Counted from the first letter of the stretch, positions 23,674 through 32,335 are shown. The stretch is 64,000 nucleotides of DNA from Paenibacillus soyae (GCF_024623455.1 NZ_JANIPJ010000010.1:111195-175194), one strand, 5' to 3'. Made by a program: numbers and translations. Notes: generated from the letters alone by a model not told the origin.

Positions 23674-24411
23674 CTATCCATTTAACTCGCTCAGCCTCCG
23701 CAACCGATAAGCGTTCGTCGCGGATTCGCGAAGCTCCTCCAGGATGGTGTAGTTCGCCCAAGCTCCCGCGACGGCGCCGATCCCCGGCACCATCTGCAGC
23801 ATTTTCCGGAAGTCGATCGCATCGCGGTACTCCTTCTGGAACGTCTCCCAATCCATGTTTTTCGAGTAATCGGAATCCGAGATCCATAGCCCCTCTTCGA
23901 CATCCCAGCGCTTGATCGAGCCCAGTAACCGTGCGCGCTGCTCGGGCCCGGAGAATGTCATTTGGAATACTTTCAGAATGAAAATCCGCTCGGAGAAACG
24001 CTTCGTATCATAGCCGTAAACATGGGCCAGCTCGAACAAATATTTCATCTTGATCGCGATCAACGCCGGGAAGTCCACGGCATTCAGCAGAAGACCGCCG
24101 GCTCCGGTGCCTGCTCCTTCGACAACCGCGATTTTTTGGTAGATGGAGAACAGCTGTTTCGCTTCCTGATCGGCCTGCTCCAGATCGAGACTCCGCTGAA
24201 CGGATCTCTGGGGCGTATATTCCGCGCCGAACAACGCCGTACGCACAATCGACCTGATGGTGGCCGTGATGACGTCGTGTACCTTGGGCGGGATCAAGTT
24301 GTTTATACGGGTTCCGATCGTCTTCGATGTTCGCTCGAGCCATCCGGGCGGCTTGAACAGCTGGTGCTCCCAAACGGCAATTTCGTGCCTTACCTTCTGT
24401 TCGTAACTCAT
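23674..24411 (-). CDS. EcsC family protein
   Basis: A 245-residue protein starting at ATG 24411, nine bases after GGAGGAG. It has the EcsC family layout: an N-terminal amphipathic region (WEHQLFKPPGWLERTSK), a glycine-rich hydrophobic segment (VEGAGTGAGGLLLNAVDFPALIAIKMKYLFELAHVYGYD) and a second one near the end (MVPGIGAVAGAWANY). The family name comes from the ecsABC operon of B. subtilis but this type stands alone, probably membrane-associated, without known function. Confidence 0.88.
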   Translation of the reverse strand: MSYEQKVRHEIAVWEHQLFKPPGWLERTSKTIGTRINNLIPPKVHDVITATIRSIVRTALFGAEYTPQRSVQRSLDLEQADQEAKQLFSIYQKIAVVEGAGTGAGGLLLNAVDFPALIAIKMKYLFELAHVYGYDTKRFSERIFILKVFQMTFSGPEQRARLLGSIKRWDVEEGLWISDSDYSKNMDWETFQKEYRDAIDFRKMLQMVPGIGAVAGAWANYTILEELRESATNAYRLRRLSELNG

Positions 24412-24630
24412 GTAATAACTCTCCTCCAACAGATTTGCCTCTATTGTATCGGATAACCCCGCCATTCAGTACGGACCGGAGCAGGTGGTTGAACTGGACC
24501 GGAGTCGGGGTAAATCATGAAGCGCAGTGTTCGACAGCGGGGAATCGGCATATGCTACAAAAAAGGGCAGTGCGAATGCCCCCGAATTTCCACAGCGTTC
24601 CACAAAATCGAAGGAGGGCGAACTTACACC

Positions 24631-25119
24631 ATGAGATACACAGTAAGGTATATACCTCTGAATCGAATAAAAGCAGGAAGCATGTCCGCTGGGCTTACGA
24701 AGCGGATTAAGGAATTGCGGAGAATCGCTCAGGATTGCATGCACATGCTTATTGTCCGCAAGAGCCGGAAAGACGGCGGTTATATTGTCGTAAGCGGTCA
24801 CAGCCATTTGGACTATCTCAAAAAGCACACGAAAAAAAGCACCGTCGCCTGTCTGGTGGACGAGAGCAAGCTTTCCTCCAAGGTGTCCTCGTTTCTTTAT
24901 TATTTCAGAAAGCCCAAGCTGCCGAGCTACGTTCCCTATATTAAACCCGAGCGCTTAATCGGAAGCAGCGGGGCCATTATCCAGAGGTTTCTGAGGCAAG
25001 ACCCGCGGTTCAAAACCTTATCCCGTTCCCAGAAAATAAAGGTGCTCCGCATAGGGCTCCAGTATAAAAAAACGACCATAGCCTCAATGAGAGCGAAGGT
25101 CGACGAGCTTCTAAAATAA
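24631..25119 (+). CDS. ParB/Srx-like domain protein
   Basis: A 162-residue basic protein (Lys/Arg-rich). It begins MRYTVRYIPLNRIKAGSM and has a TKRIKELRRIAQDC helix, then MLIVRKSRKDGGYIVVSGHSHLDYL, which resembles the IPL..I, V.....GY.I..GHRR pattern of the ParB N-terminal (ParB/sulfiredoxin-like) fold. The C-terminal half (IIQRFLRQDPRFKTLSRSQKIKVLRIGLQYKKTTI) could be a helical DNA-binding part. The frame is open upstream, but ATG 24631 after GGAGG (13 bases away) is the only reasonable start. Not a chromosome-partition ParB; family assignment is tentative. Confidence 0.7.
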   Translation: MRYTVRYIPLNRIKAGSMSAGLTKRIKELRRIAQDCMHMLIVRKSRKDGGYIVVSGHSHLDYLKKHTKKSTVACLVDESKLSSKVSSFLYYFRKPKLPSYVPYIKPERLIGSSGAIIQRFLRQDPRFKTLSRSQKIKVLRIGLQYKKTTIASMRAKVDELLK

Positions 25120-25148
25120 GCTACTTAAAAGCAAATAAGGTTGGAGCA

Positions 25149-25186
25149 AGCCCTCCGCGCGGAGTTGACGCACGGAGGGCTTTTTG
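25149..25186 (+). terminator. Terminator before the ger operon
   Basis: AGCCCTCCG pairs with CGGAGGGCT and is followed by TTTTTG. Confidence 0.93.
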
Positions 25187-25194
25187 TTCTTCTG

Positions 25195-25224
25195 GCATAA
25201 AACCCCTCTAAAAGAAGCAAATTA
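25195..25224 (+). promoter_or_regulatory. Candidate sigma-G promoter of the ger operon
   Basis: GCATA (25195-25199), an 18-base spacer and CAAATTA (25218-25224) match the sigma-G pattern GHATR-N18-CATNHTA with one mismatch. Forespore sigma-G control is what is known for gerA-type operons in Bacillus. Confidence 0.6.
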
Positions 25225-25259
25225 TACCTAGTTTGGTTCTGGATCGGAGGTTCTAAGGG

Positions 25260-26687
25260 GTGACGGATCAAGTCGGACAGCTGCCAACCGGAATTGCAGA
25301 GATGCAAGCCGCGCTTCAACAGCAATTTGCTGGCGTATCGGACTTTATCCTGAAGACCGCCCGGCTGAAATGTAACGGACAGCCCGTCCTGTACGCTTAT
25401 TTGGGCGTATCCGTTGACGAGGATAAGCTGATTCGGGAGGTCGTGCAGCCGCTTGTCCTCGAGGCGGATGACATGGAGCAGGTCCGTTCCTTGCTGGAGT
25501 CGGTTCAGGGGGGACAGCTCGATCGCTGGGAGGACATCCTCCGGGGGATGTGGGGCGGCAATGCGCTCATGTATATGGACAAGGAACCCATAGCTTATCT
25601 CCTGGACACGTCGTCATGGCCGTCCCCGCAAATCAAGGAACCGGAAAACGAGTCCTCCCTGAAGGGTGCAAGGTCCGGGTTCACGGAATCGAACCCGACG
25701 AATCTGGCGCTGCTTCGCCATCATCTGCCGGGGGAGCAATTCGTTCAGAAGCAAATCCGGACGGGACCGGGCGGCAAGATTAGGGTGACCATGGTTTATT
25801 TGCCGGATAAGGCTACGCCGGAGAGTGTGGAGCTTCTACTGGATCGGATTAACAAAATCGAGGTTCCATCGGTACTCAGCATGGGGGAGCTGGCGGAGCA
25901 GCTGGAGGATAACAGCTACTCATTGTTTCCGCAATTTCTGCTGACCGAACGGCCGGATGTGGCGGCTATCGGCATCGCGGAGGGGAAAATCGCGCTGCTG
26001 ATGGGGCATTCATCTCAGGTGCTGCTTGCGCCGATGGCCTTTTTATCGTTTTTTATGTCGGTGGACGATCGGAGCATGCGCTGGCCGGTCGTTACGTTCT
26101 TCCGGTTGCTGCGGTTCGTCGGGCTGCTCATCGCCATCTTCCTGCCGTCGGTCTATATCGCGACCGTGTCGTTTCATTACGAAATCATTCCGATCGACTT
26201 GGTGCTGTCGGTAGGGAAATCGCTCGAACGGGTTCCCGTCCCGCCGATCCTGGAAGCCTTCTTCATGGAGTTCATTCTGGAGATGCTGCGGGAAGCCAGT
26301 CTTCGCTTACCGCCTAAGGTGGGTCAATCGGTTGGCATCGTGGGCGGCATCGTCATCGGCCAAGCGGCCGTCGAAGCGGGAATCGTCAGCAACGTCATGG
26401 TGATCGTCGTGGCCTTGACCGCGATCGCTTCCTTCATTCAACCCAATCAGGATATGGCGGCGGCTGTGCGGCTGCTCCGGTTCCCGTTCATGATCGCGGC
26501 GTATTTGATGGGCATGATCGGTATCGTGATCGGCTTTATGGTGCTTGTCTGCCACATCGCTTCCATGCAATCGCTGCGTATGCCCTTCGGAAGTCCCTTG
26601 TTCCCTATCCGGCTCGGGAAGTGGTCGTCCGTGCTGGCGAGATTGCCGATAGGGGGATTCCGCCGCAGGAAAGACAGCGAACGCTAA
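25260..26687 (+). CDS. Spore germination protein, GerA subunit
   Basis: A 475-residue GerA-family protein. GTG 25260 follows GGAGG at 25246-25250. The N-terminal soluble domain (about 1-260) contains the start QQFAGVSDFILKTARL and the NPTNLALLRHHLPGEQF region; the C-terminal part has four to five membrane segments and SVGKSLERVPVPPILEAFFMEFILEMLREASLRLPPKVG, the family signature. It forms the nutrient receptor (with B and C subunits) in the inner membrane of the spore; the A subunits oligomerise as an ion channel. First gene of gerA-gerB-gerC. Confidence 0.97.
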   Translation: MTDQVGQLPTGIAEMQAALQQQFAGVSDFILKTARLKCNGQPVLYAYLGVSVDEDKLIREVVQPLVLEADDMEQVRSLLESVQGGQLDRWEDILRGMWGGNALMYMDKEPIAYLLDTSSWPSPQIKEPENESSLKGARSGFTESNPTNLALLRHHLPGEQFVQKQIRTGPGGKIRVTMVYLPDKATPESVELLLDRINKIEVPSVLSMGELAEQLEDNSYSLFPQFLLTERPDVAAIGIAEGKIALLMGHSSQVLLAPMAFLSFFMSVDDRSMRWPVVTFFRLLRFVGLLIAIFLPSVYIATVSFHYEIIPIDLVLSVGKSLERVPVPPILEAFFMEFILEMLREASLRLPPKVGQSVGIVGGIVIGQAAVEAGIVSNVMVIVVALTAIASFIQPNQDMAAAVRLLRFPFMIAAYLMGMIGIVIGFMVLVCHIASMQSLRMPFGSPLFPIRLGKWSSVLARLPIGGFRRRKDSER

Positions 26688-26728
26688 GCGGCCGCCGTAT
26701 GCAAGAAGTCGAATCAAAAGGTGATCTT

Positions 26729-27823
26729 ATGGGTGCCCCAAAGCAGCAGCTTAGCCACAAGCAATATATCTTCTATATTTACAAGACGCAGATAGGAATC
26801 GGCGTCCTGGTGCTGCCGAACACGCTGTCGAAGATGGCGGGCAACAGCGGTTGGATCTCTCTGCTTCTCGGTTGGATGATCGCAACCGCCGCGGGCTATT
26901 TTATCATCCAGGTCATGAAGCGCCACCCTGGCAGGACGTTCGCGGAGGTGCTGCAGGACGTGCTGGGGAAGTGGATCGGGAGAGCCGTAATGACGGCGTG
27001 GATTGCCTATGCGGCGATTGCGGTCGGCGTCGTCCTGTTTATGGAAGTGATCATCATCCAAGTGTGGATTCTTCGAAATATGGAGCAGCTCTTATTAATC
27101 GCGGCCATAATGATCCCGGTTTTTATGATCACCAGAAACCGGCTGCAAGTGCAGGGCCGCTATGTCGAATTCGTCTATCTGTACACGCTCTGGATGCCGC
27201 CTCTGCTGTTCTTTTCCCTGAAGGATTCGCACGTGCTCAATCTGCTTCCGATCGCGGGAGATGGTCTGCTGCCGATTTTGTATGGAATCAAACCGACGCT
27301 GATCCCGTTCCTCGGCTTCGAGACGGCCTATATGCTCTACCCGCATTTGCAGGACAAAACCAAGGCGTTCAGGGGGCTATTGATCGCGAATTCGCTCGCT
27401 TTAATTATTTTTATGACGGTGGTCGTAACGTCCACGATGTATTTCAGCAGCGAGGAGCTCCGCACGTTTATTTGGCCGACGATGCAGCTGCTCAAGACGA
27501 TTACGCTGCCGTTCATCGAACGGTTCGAGATCGTGTTTTTATCCTACTACATCATTCTCGTGACGCAGACGCTTTGCGCTTATTTGTTTTTTACGGCGAA
27601 CGGCATCAAGGATTTGTTCGGCCTTCAAGATCACGCGAAGCTGATTCTGCCGCTGCTTGTCCTCCTTCTTGCGGCTGCGGCGATCTTGAAGCCGACTCTC
27701 GAAGGGATGGAGGCGACAAATGCGTGGTACGACATCGTTTCGATCGGCATGGGGTATGCGTTTCCGCTTCTCTTCTGGGGATTGTGGCAGGCAAGAAAGC
27801 TTGGCGAAAGGGTGCTTCGCTAA
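26729..27823 (+). CDS. Spore germination protein, GerB subunit (endospore APC-type transporter)
   Basis: A 364-residue protein with ten membrane segments, beginning QYIFYIYKTQIGIGVLVLPNTL. GerB proteins belong to the amino acid/polyamine/organocation superfamily and bind the germinant. The frame is open upstream; ATG 26729, with AAGGTG about seven bases upstream, gives the usual ~365 residues. ATG 26699 has no ribosome binding site. The germinant (amino acid, sugar or nucleoside) cannot be read from the sequence. Confidence 0.95.
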   Translation: MGAPKQQLSHKQYIFYIYKTQIGIGVLVLPNTLSKMAGNSGWISLLLGWMIATAAGYFIIQVMKRHPGRTFAEVLQDVLGKWIGRAVMTAWIAYAAIAVGVVLFMEVIIIQVWILRNMEQLLLIAAIMIPVFMITRNRLQVQGRYVEFVYLYTLWMPPLLFFSLKDSHVLNLLPIAGDGLLPILYGIKPTLIPFLGFETAYMLYPHLQDKTKAFRGLLIANSLALIIFMTVVVTSTMYFSSEELRTFIWPTMQLLKTITLPFIERFEIVFLSYYIILVTQTLCAYLFFTANGIKDLFGLQDHAKLILPLLVLLLAAAAILKPTLEGMEATNAWYDIVSIGMGYAFPLLFWGLWQARKLGERVLR

Positions 27824-27824
27824 A

Positions 27825-28928
27825 ATGAGGAGGGGAGTATTCGCTGTTCTAATTCTAATGGCGGGGTTAATGGCGGGCTGCTCCGACCGGACGGAGCTGG
27901 ACGACAGCACGCTTATTACGATAACGGGCATGGACTTGGCCGACAACGGGAAGCTGGCGGTGACGGGCATGGTGCTGGACTTCAACGAAGAGTCCCCTTC
28001 GCAAGAAATATTGCTGTCCAGTACCGGCAAGACGCTCAGGGAGAACCGCTCACTGCTGAGCAGCAAGATCGGCGGCGAATTTCTGAGCGGCAAGCTGCAA
28101 ATCGTCATCGTAAGCAAACGTCTGCTTAAGGCGGAGCGGCTGCTTCCTCATCTGGACGTTGCCTACCGCGATCCGAAAATTTCGAACAGCGCCTTGATCG
28201 TCGCCTGCGATTGCTCGGTGAACAAGCTGATGGACACAAAAAGGAGCTCCCAGCCTATTCTGACGGAATATATCCGGAAGCTGATCGAAACCGGTCACGC
28301 TTCGGAAATTACCGTCCGTTCGACGATGCAACATTTTCATTATATGGAGACGGAAGAGGGCATTACGTCCTCAATCTCGGAGATTAAGCCGGTAGGGAAG
28401 GAACTTGCCGTCGTCGGTACGATGCTGCTTGGATCGGATGGCAAGTATGCCGCTCACTTATCGAAGGAGGAAAGCATGCTTCTTCTGCTTCTGAAGAAGC
28501 AATTTACGTCGCCGGCTTCTTTTACGACGAGCATTCAAGACGAGAACCACAACAAAGCGAACGTCAGCCTCGATATTAACAAAGCCAAAGTCAAGGTCAA
28601 AACGGGATACGAGGAGGGGAACTTTGTTTTCCGCATTCACCTGCCCGTAGTGGCGGAAGTCGTGGAGTTGGAGGGAGATTTTCGAGTCGGCGCGGATAAG
28701 AATCAGATAGAGGCATTGCTGAAGGAGAAGCTGGAGGAAGCCTGCCGCGCTCTCATCGCCAAGCTGCAAATGAACCGCGTCGACCCGATAGGCTATGGCC
28801 TGCATGCGCGCGCTTTCGACTACGGGCACTGGAAAGAGGTGCGGAGCGACTGGGGGAAAGCGTTCGCGGAAGCTGACGTGAAAGTGAGCGTCACGGTGGC
28901 GATCGACTCGTTCGGCGTCATGGAATAA
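27825..28928 (+). CDS. Spore germination lipoprotein, GerC subunit
   Basis: A 367-residue lipoprotein whose start ATG 27825 lies one base after the gerB stop. The lipobox is LMAGC (Cys19), followed by DRTELDD, LITITGMDLADNGKLAVTG and, near the C-terminus, the conserved helix LEEACRALIAKLQMNRVDPIGYGLHARAF. It anchors to the outer face of the spore inner membrane and completes the receptor. Its end is convergent with the DUF2935-like gene 13 bases away. Confidence 0.96.
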   Translation: MRRGVFAVLILMAGLMAGCSDRTELDDSTLITITGMDLADNGKLAVTGMVLDFNEESPSQEILLSSTGKTLRENRSLLSSKIGGEFLSGKLQIVIVSKRLLKAERLLPHLDVAYRDPKISNSALIVACDCSVNKLMDTKRSSQPILTEYIRKLIETGHASEITVRSTMQHFHYMETEEGITSSISEIKPVGKELAVVGTMLLGSDGKYAAHLSKEESMLLLLLKKQFTSPASFTTSIQDENHNKANVSLDINKAKVKVKTGYEEGNFVFRIHLPVVAEVVELEGDFRVGADKNQIEALLKEKLEEACRALIAKLQMNRVDPIGYGLHARAFDYGHWKEVRSDWGKAFAEADVKVSVTVAIDSFGVME

Positions 28929-28941
28929 CCCTCCTCCCGCG

Positions 28942-29787
28942 CTAAGGATTCAGCGGGAAGGAAGGCTTCGTCAGCGGGCAGTTCGGGATTTTGACAATGG
29001 CGGGGTCAAGCTGCTCAAGCTTATGGATGAAGTAACAGGTCTCGGGAAGATGATGCTCCAGGAACCTAAGCGTGGCCCGGGACAAGACGCTCGTATTCTC
29101 GTACATGGCGATGATCTTCTCGACGAACCGGTAGAACTCGGCGGTAACCGCGGACGTATCCCGGGCAAGCTGCAGCTGGGCCTGGAAGCCGGGAGGAGTG
29201 AAGCGCAAATAGCCTTTGAACGTCTCGTTCTTCAGCATAAGCGCCTGGAAGGAGGCGGCAAATTCATCCGTTGTCCTGGTAAAGCCTAGCTCGATGGGGT
29301 CGAGCACATTGCCAAGCAGCACGGCATGGCCCAGCTGATCCTCCAGCCAGAGGTCGAGAAGATCGTACAAAGGCTGCGGAGGCGGCTGCAATCCCTGCAT
29401 ATAGTAGCCGAGCAAACGCAAATATTCCTGATTCTCGTTCAGCGTGCCATTGAGGTATGAAGGCGTAAGGTTCAGATTGACCTCGTTCTGTATGCGGAGC
29501 CGCTGCATATGGCCTTCGAACTGGTAATAGCCGGACGCGACCGGATAAATTTCCTGCGCGATCCGGATCATCTCAGGCGAGTATGGAGGCAGCTCGGGGT
29601 TCATCTGATCGACTTTGTTCCGAAGCGCGTCGATCGCGTCGATGTACCATTGCGCGTTCCCGACCCACCGCGTCTCCGTCGGGGACAGGTAATCCCTCAT
29701 GAAGTGCGCGTGGTCGCCGATAATTTCGAGCCAGAATGCGTGCTCCTGATGGGGAGTGAATGTGAATGCGGGTTGTTCCGTCGACAT
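28942..29787 (-). CDS. DUF2935-like protein
   Basis: A 281-residue helical protein starting at ATG 29787, eight bases after AGGAGG; a longer frame upstream lacks a ribosome binding site. It shows the same two-part His/Glu pattern as the protein at 14090-14905: HQEHAFWLEIIGDHAHFMRDYLSPTE in the first half and LWLEDQLGHAVLLGNVLDPIE in the second, with a Pro-rich linker (GLQPPPQPLYD). The ExxxH spacing suggests metal binding. Function unknown; placement beside the ger operon may hint at a spore role but proves nothing. Confidence 0.82.
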   Translation of the reverse strand: MSTEQPAFTFTPHQEHAFWLEIIGDHAHFMRDYLSPTETRWVGNAQWYIDAIDALRNKVDQMNPELPPYSPEMIRIAQEIYPVASGYYQFEGHMQRLRIQNEVNLNLTPSYLNGTLNENQEYLRLLGYYMQGLQPPPQPLYDLLDLWLEDQLGHAVLLGNVLDPIELGFTRTTDEFAASFQALMLKNETFKGYLRFTPPGFQAQLQLARDTSAVTAEFYRFVEKIIAMYENTSVLSRATLRFLEHHLPETCYFIHKLEQLDPAIVKIPNCPLTKPSFPLNP

Positions 29788-29849
29788 GAAATAGCCTCCT
29801 ACCCTTGGATGATCGTTCCGTTTCATCCTAAGTGTATGAGGCTGTTCGT

Positions 29850-30758
29850 CTATCTATGATCCGTATATCGATTCGCTTTGGTCGCGCCTTGGAGGGCGAT
29901 TCGTTCAGCGGCGGTTAGGGGTGGCGCCGTAGCGGCGGATAGGTTCTGCCGCAGCTGCTCCAGGCTGCTCGCCCCGGGAATGACGACGCTAACCGCGGGA
30001 TCGCTCAGCGCGTAGCGGATCGCGGTCTGGGCGAAGGTCCGCTTGTCGCCCGCGAGCTCGAGGAGCCGGAGGCGCGCTTCAGGCAGCTCCTCCTGAGTGT
30101 AATCGAGATATGGGCGATGGGCTTTGCTTGCCCCGCCGTCCGTCAGGATGCCGCCGGCCAGCGGTCCGCGCGCGATTAAGCCGATTCCGTGCTCGCTTAG
30201 GAGCGGCAGCGTCTCTTCTTCGGGACGTCTGTCCAGCATGCTGTATTGGCTCATCAGGCTGACGATGCCCGAGCGGCGGACGTATTCCCGGATGACGTTC
30301 GGCCGGATGGAGGAGATGCCGTAGTGGCGGATGACGCCTTCTCGTTTCAATTGTTCGAAGGCTTCGATCGTGTCTTCGATCGGGTCGTCGATCGTACCGC
30401 CGTGCAGCTGGTACAGATCGATGTAGTCCGTTCCGAGACGTTGGAGGCTGTCTTTGACGGCCGATAGGATATAGGCTTTGGACGGATCCCAAGTCCAGCC
30501 GTCCTTGCCGGGCACACGGCGGTTGCCGACCTTGGTCGCGATGATAACGTCGGAGCGGCGGCCGCGGACGGCCTTGCCGACCAGCTCCTCGTTGCGTCCT
30601 GCATCATAGAGATCGGCGGTGTCGAGGAAGTTGATGCCGCTGTCCAGCGCCTCGTGGATGATGGAGACGGCCTTCGTCTCCTCCGTCCCCAGCGACATGC
30701 AGCCGAGTCCGATTTCGCTGACGGATAGGTCGGATTTGCCTAGGCGGTTTTGTTTCAT
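29850..30758 (-). CDS. Aldo/keto reductase
   Basis: A 302-residue NADPH-dependent oxidoreductase with the (beta/alpha)8 pattern: LGKSDLSVSEIGLGCMSLG at the start, catalytic Asp and Tyr in NFLDTADLYDAGRNEE, Lys in IIATKVGNR and His in DLYQLHGG; the NADP site is near VVIPGASSLEQLRQNL. ATG 30758 follows GGAGG by eight bases. The reading frame remains open for another 189 codons upstream through repeat array 2, but that part consists of 17-residue repeats and is unlikely to be translated. The substrate is unknown. Confidence 0.93.
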   Translation of the reverse strand: MKQNRLGKSDLSVSEIGLGCMSLGTEETKAVSIIHEALDSGINFLDTADLYDAGRNEELVGKAVRGRRSDVIIATKVGNRRVPGKDGWTWDPSKAYILSAVKDSLQRLGTDYIDLYQLHGGTIDDPIEDTIEAFEQLKREGVIRHYGISSIRPNVIREYVRRSGIVSLMSQYSMLDRRPEEETLPLLSEHGIGLIARGPLAGGILTDGGASKAHRPYLDYTQEELPEARLRLLELAGDKRTFAQTAIRYALSDPAVSVVIPGASSLEQLRQNLSAATAPPLTAAERIALQGATKANRYTDHR

Positions 30759-30812
30759 TTTTGTGCCTCCTTTTTGTGAGTTGTTTGCGCTTCGCGTTGC
30801 GGATAGGCTGCT

Positions 30813-31296
30813 AAGGCGCTTGGAGCGCCTTGCCTCGAGAGTCGCAGGCGAATTCGGGCTTGCAAGGCGTTGAGAGCGCCTTGCAGCGAGAGTCGCGGTC
30901 GAATTCGGGGCAGTAAGGCGTTGAGAGCGCCTTGCAGCGAGAGTCGCGGTTGAATTCGGGGCAGTAAGGCGTTGAGAGCGCCTTGCCGCGAGAGTCGCGG
31001 TCGAATTCGAAGCTGTAAGGCGTTTAGAGCGCCTTGCAGTGAGAGTCGCGAGCGAATCCGGTGCTATAAGGCGTTGAGAGCGCCTTGCCGCGAGAGTCGC
31101 GGTCGAATTCGGGGCAGTAAGGCGTTGAGAGCGTCTTGCCGCGAGAGTCGCGAGCGAATCCGGTGCTATAAGGCGTTGAGAGCGCCTTGCCGCGAGAGTC
31201 GCGGTCGAATTCGGGCTTGTAAGGCGTTGAGAGCGCCTTGCCGCGAGAGTCGCGGTCGAATTCGGGCTTGCAAGGCGTTGAGAGCGCCTTGCAGCG
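30813..31296. repeat. 51-bp tandem repeat array 2
   Basis: AAGGCG recurs exactly every 51 bases at 30813, 30864, 30915, 30966, 31017, 31068, 31119, 31170, 31221 and 31272: ten copies, the last cut short. Each unit contains an inverted repeat AAGGCG-N7-CGCCTT and the segment AGAGTCGCGGTCGAATTCG. Both strands are open (17-residue repeats ARRSQRLTAPNSTATLA on minus, RAPCRESRGRIR-type on plus). It fills the space between the 3' end of a decayed gene and the aldo/keto reductase start. Confidence 0.95.
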
Positions 31297-31668
31297 TTAC
31301 TCAAATTCTCCGTCCTCCCACGCATGGAATCCCATGCACAACCCGTCGCCTTCAGGGGTTAGCTCGATTTCCTCTATGTATTCTCTTGTTTCAGTATCGT
31401 ATACTCACGCCATTAGGGCAAATTCAACGCCGTGCTTGGGGTCAATGCCGCTCTCGATGACGCCGTCAAGCAGCATCATGAAGCCATAGATCGTGTCGCT
31501 GATCGCTTACTCGGCTGCCAGCTTTTCTTCCGGCGAGGCGTCCGACGGGATATTTCCGCGCGCGTATCCTTTTACTTCGTCTATCACTGTCCTGCCGAAA
31601 TGGTGCCCCATTCGATTCCATCTGTCGTGTTCGTCGGCTGGCCAATCCTTGAAGCTGCGCGTAGTCAT
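31297..31668 (-). pseudogene. Decayed gene for a small hypothetical protein
   Basis: From ATG 31668 (AAAGG nine bases upstream) one minus-strand frame reads MTTRSFKDWPADEHDRWNRM and continues to TAA 31297, but with an in-frame TAA at 31507 and an in-frame TGA further on. The three pieces read as one acidic protein of about 120 residues (EEKLAAE, ISDTIYGFMMLLDGVIESG, VYDTETREYIEEIELTPEGDGLCMGFHAWEDGEFE). The last part looks intact, so two nonsense mutations are the simplest explanation. The family is not recognised. Array 2 starts exactly at the end of this frame. Confidence 0.75.
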
Positions 31669-31840
31669 CTCACTCATCCTTTCGAGATTCACTTATTCGT
31701 CTTTTGAATTTTACCATAGGATGGGTGAGGTTGGCCGAACCTGGTTTCGTCCTCTTGCCCGCTAACCGATTTATTTTCCAAAAAACGGGGTAATCTATGG
31801 CATGACAAACTAAACTTGCCGAAAAAGGAGAGTGCTAGCC

Positions 31841-32014
31841 ATGAAACAGAATCAACGCATGAAGCTGCCGGACAGCGTGCGCCATGAGGGACTGGTGACG
31901 GAGCGTGACATCGATCCGGAGTATGGGCTGTTTACGGAAGAAGAAGAGTTCGGGATGGTGGCGGACTCCCGGGAGCGGTCGAAGATCAGAATGTGGGATG
32001 ACATAGGCGACTAA
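31841..32014 (+). CDS. Small hypothetical protein
   Basis: A 57-residue protein from ATG 31841, ten bases after AAGGAG. It is highly charged (RHEGLVTERDIDPEYGLFTEEEEFGMVADSRER), soluble, without Cys. The stop codon TAA/TAG region is where repeat array 3 begins, so the first unit overlaps the gene end by two bases. I do not recognise the family. The strong ribosome binding site and charged composition favour a real gene. Confidence 0.6.
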   Translation: MKQNQRMKLPDSVRHEGLVTERDIDPEYGLFTEEEEFGMVADSRERSKIRMWDDIGD

Positions 32015-32300
32015 TAGGCCGAAAAAGTCGGCTTACGCCCCGTTGGGAGCGGCTCGAGAGGGCAATAGGCCGAAAAAGTCGGCTTACGCCCCGTTGGGAG
32101 CGCCTGGGGCGGGCAATAAGCCGGAAAAGTCGGCTTACACCCCGTTGGGAGTGGCTCGAGAGGGCAATAGGCCGGAACAGTCGGCTTACGCTCCGTTGGG
32201 AGCGGCTCGAGAGGGCAATATGCCGAAAAAGTCGGCTTATGCTCCGTTGGGAGCGGCTCGAGAAGGCAATATGCCGAAAAGTCGGCCTATAAGCCCCAAA
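32013..32300. repeat. 51-bp tandem repeat array 3
   Basis: AATAGGCCG or a variant recurs exactly every 51 bases at 32013, 32064, 32115, 32166, 32217 and 32268, six units, the last degenerate. Each unit contains GCCGA-N5-TCGGC, a short hairpin, then CTTACGCCCCGTTGGGAGCGGCTCGAGAGGG or variants. The plus strand is open (17-residue repeats GNRPKKSAYAPLGAARE) but without a ribosome binding site. Confidence 0.95.
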
Positions 32301-32335
32301 GGCCGTACGCGAATGGCTCGTTATCCGGTCAGTCG

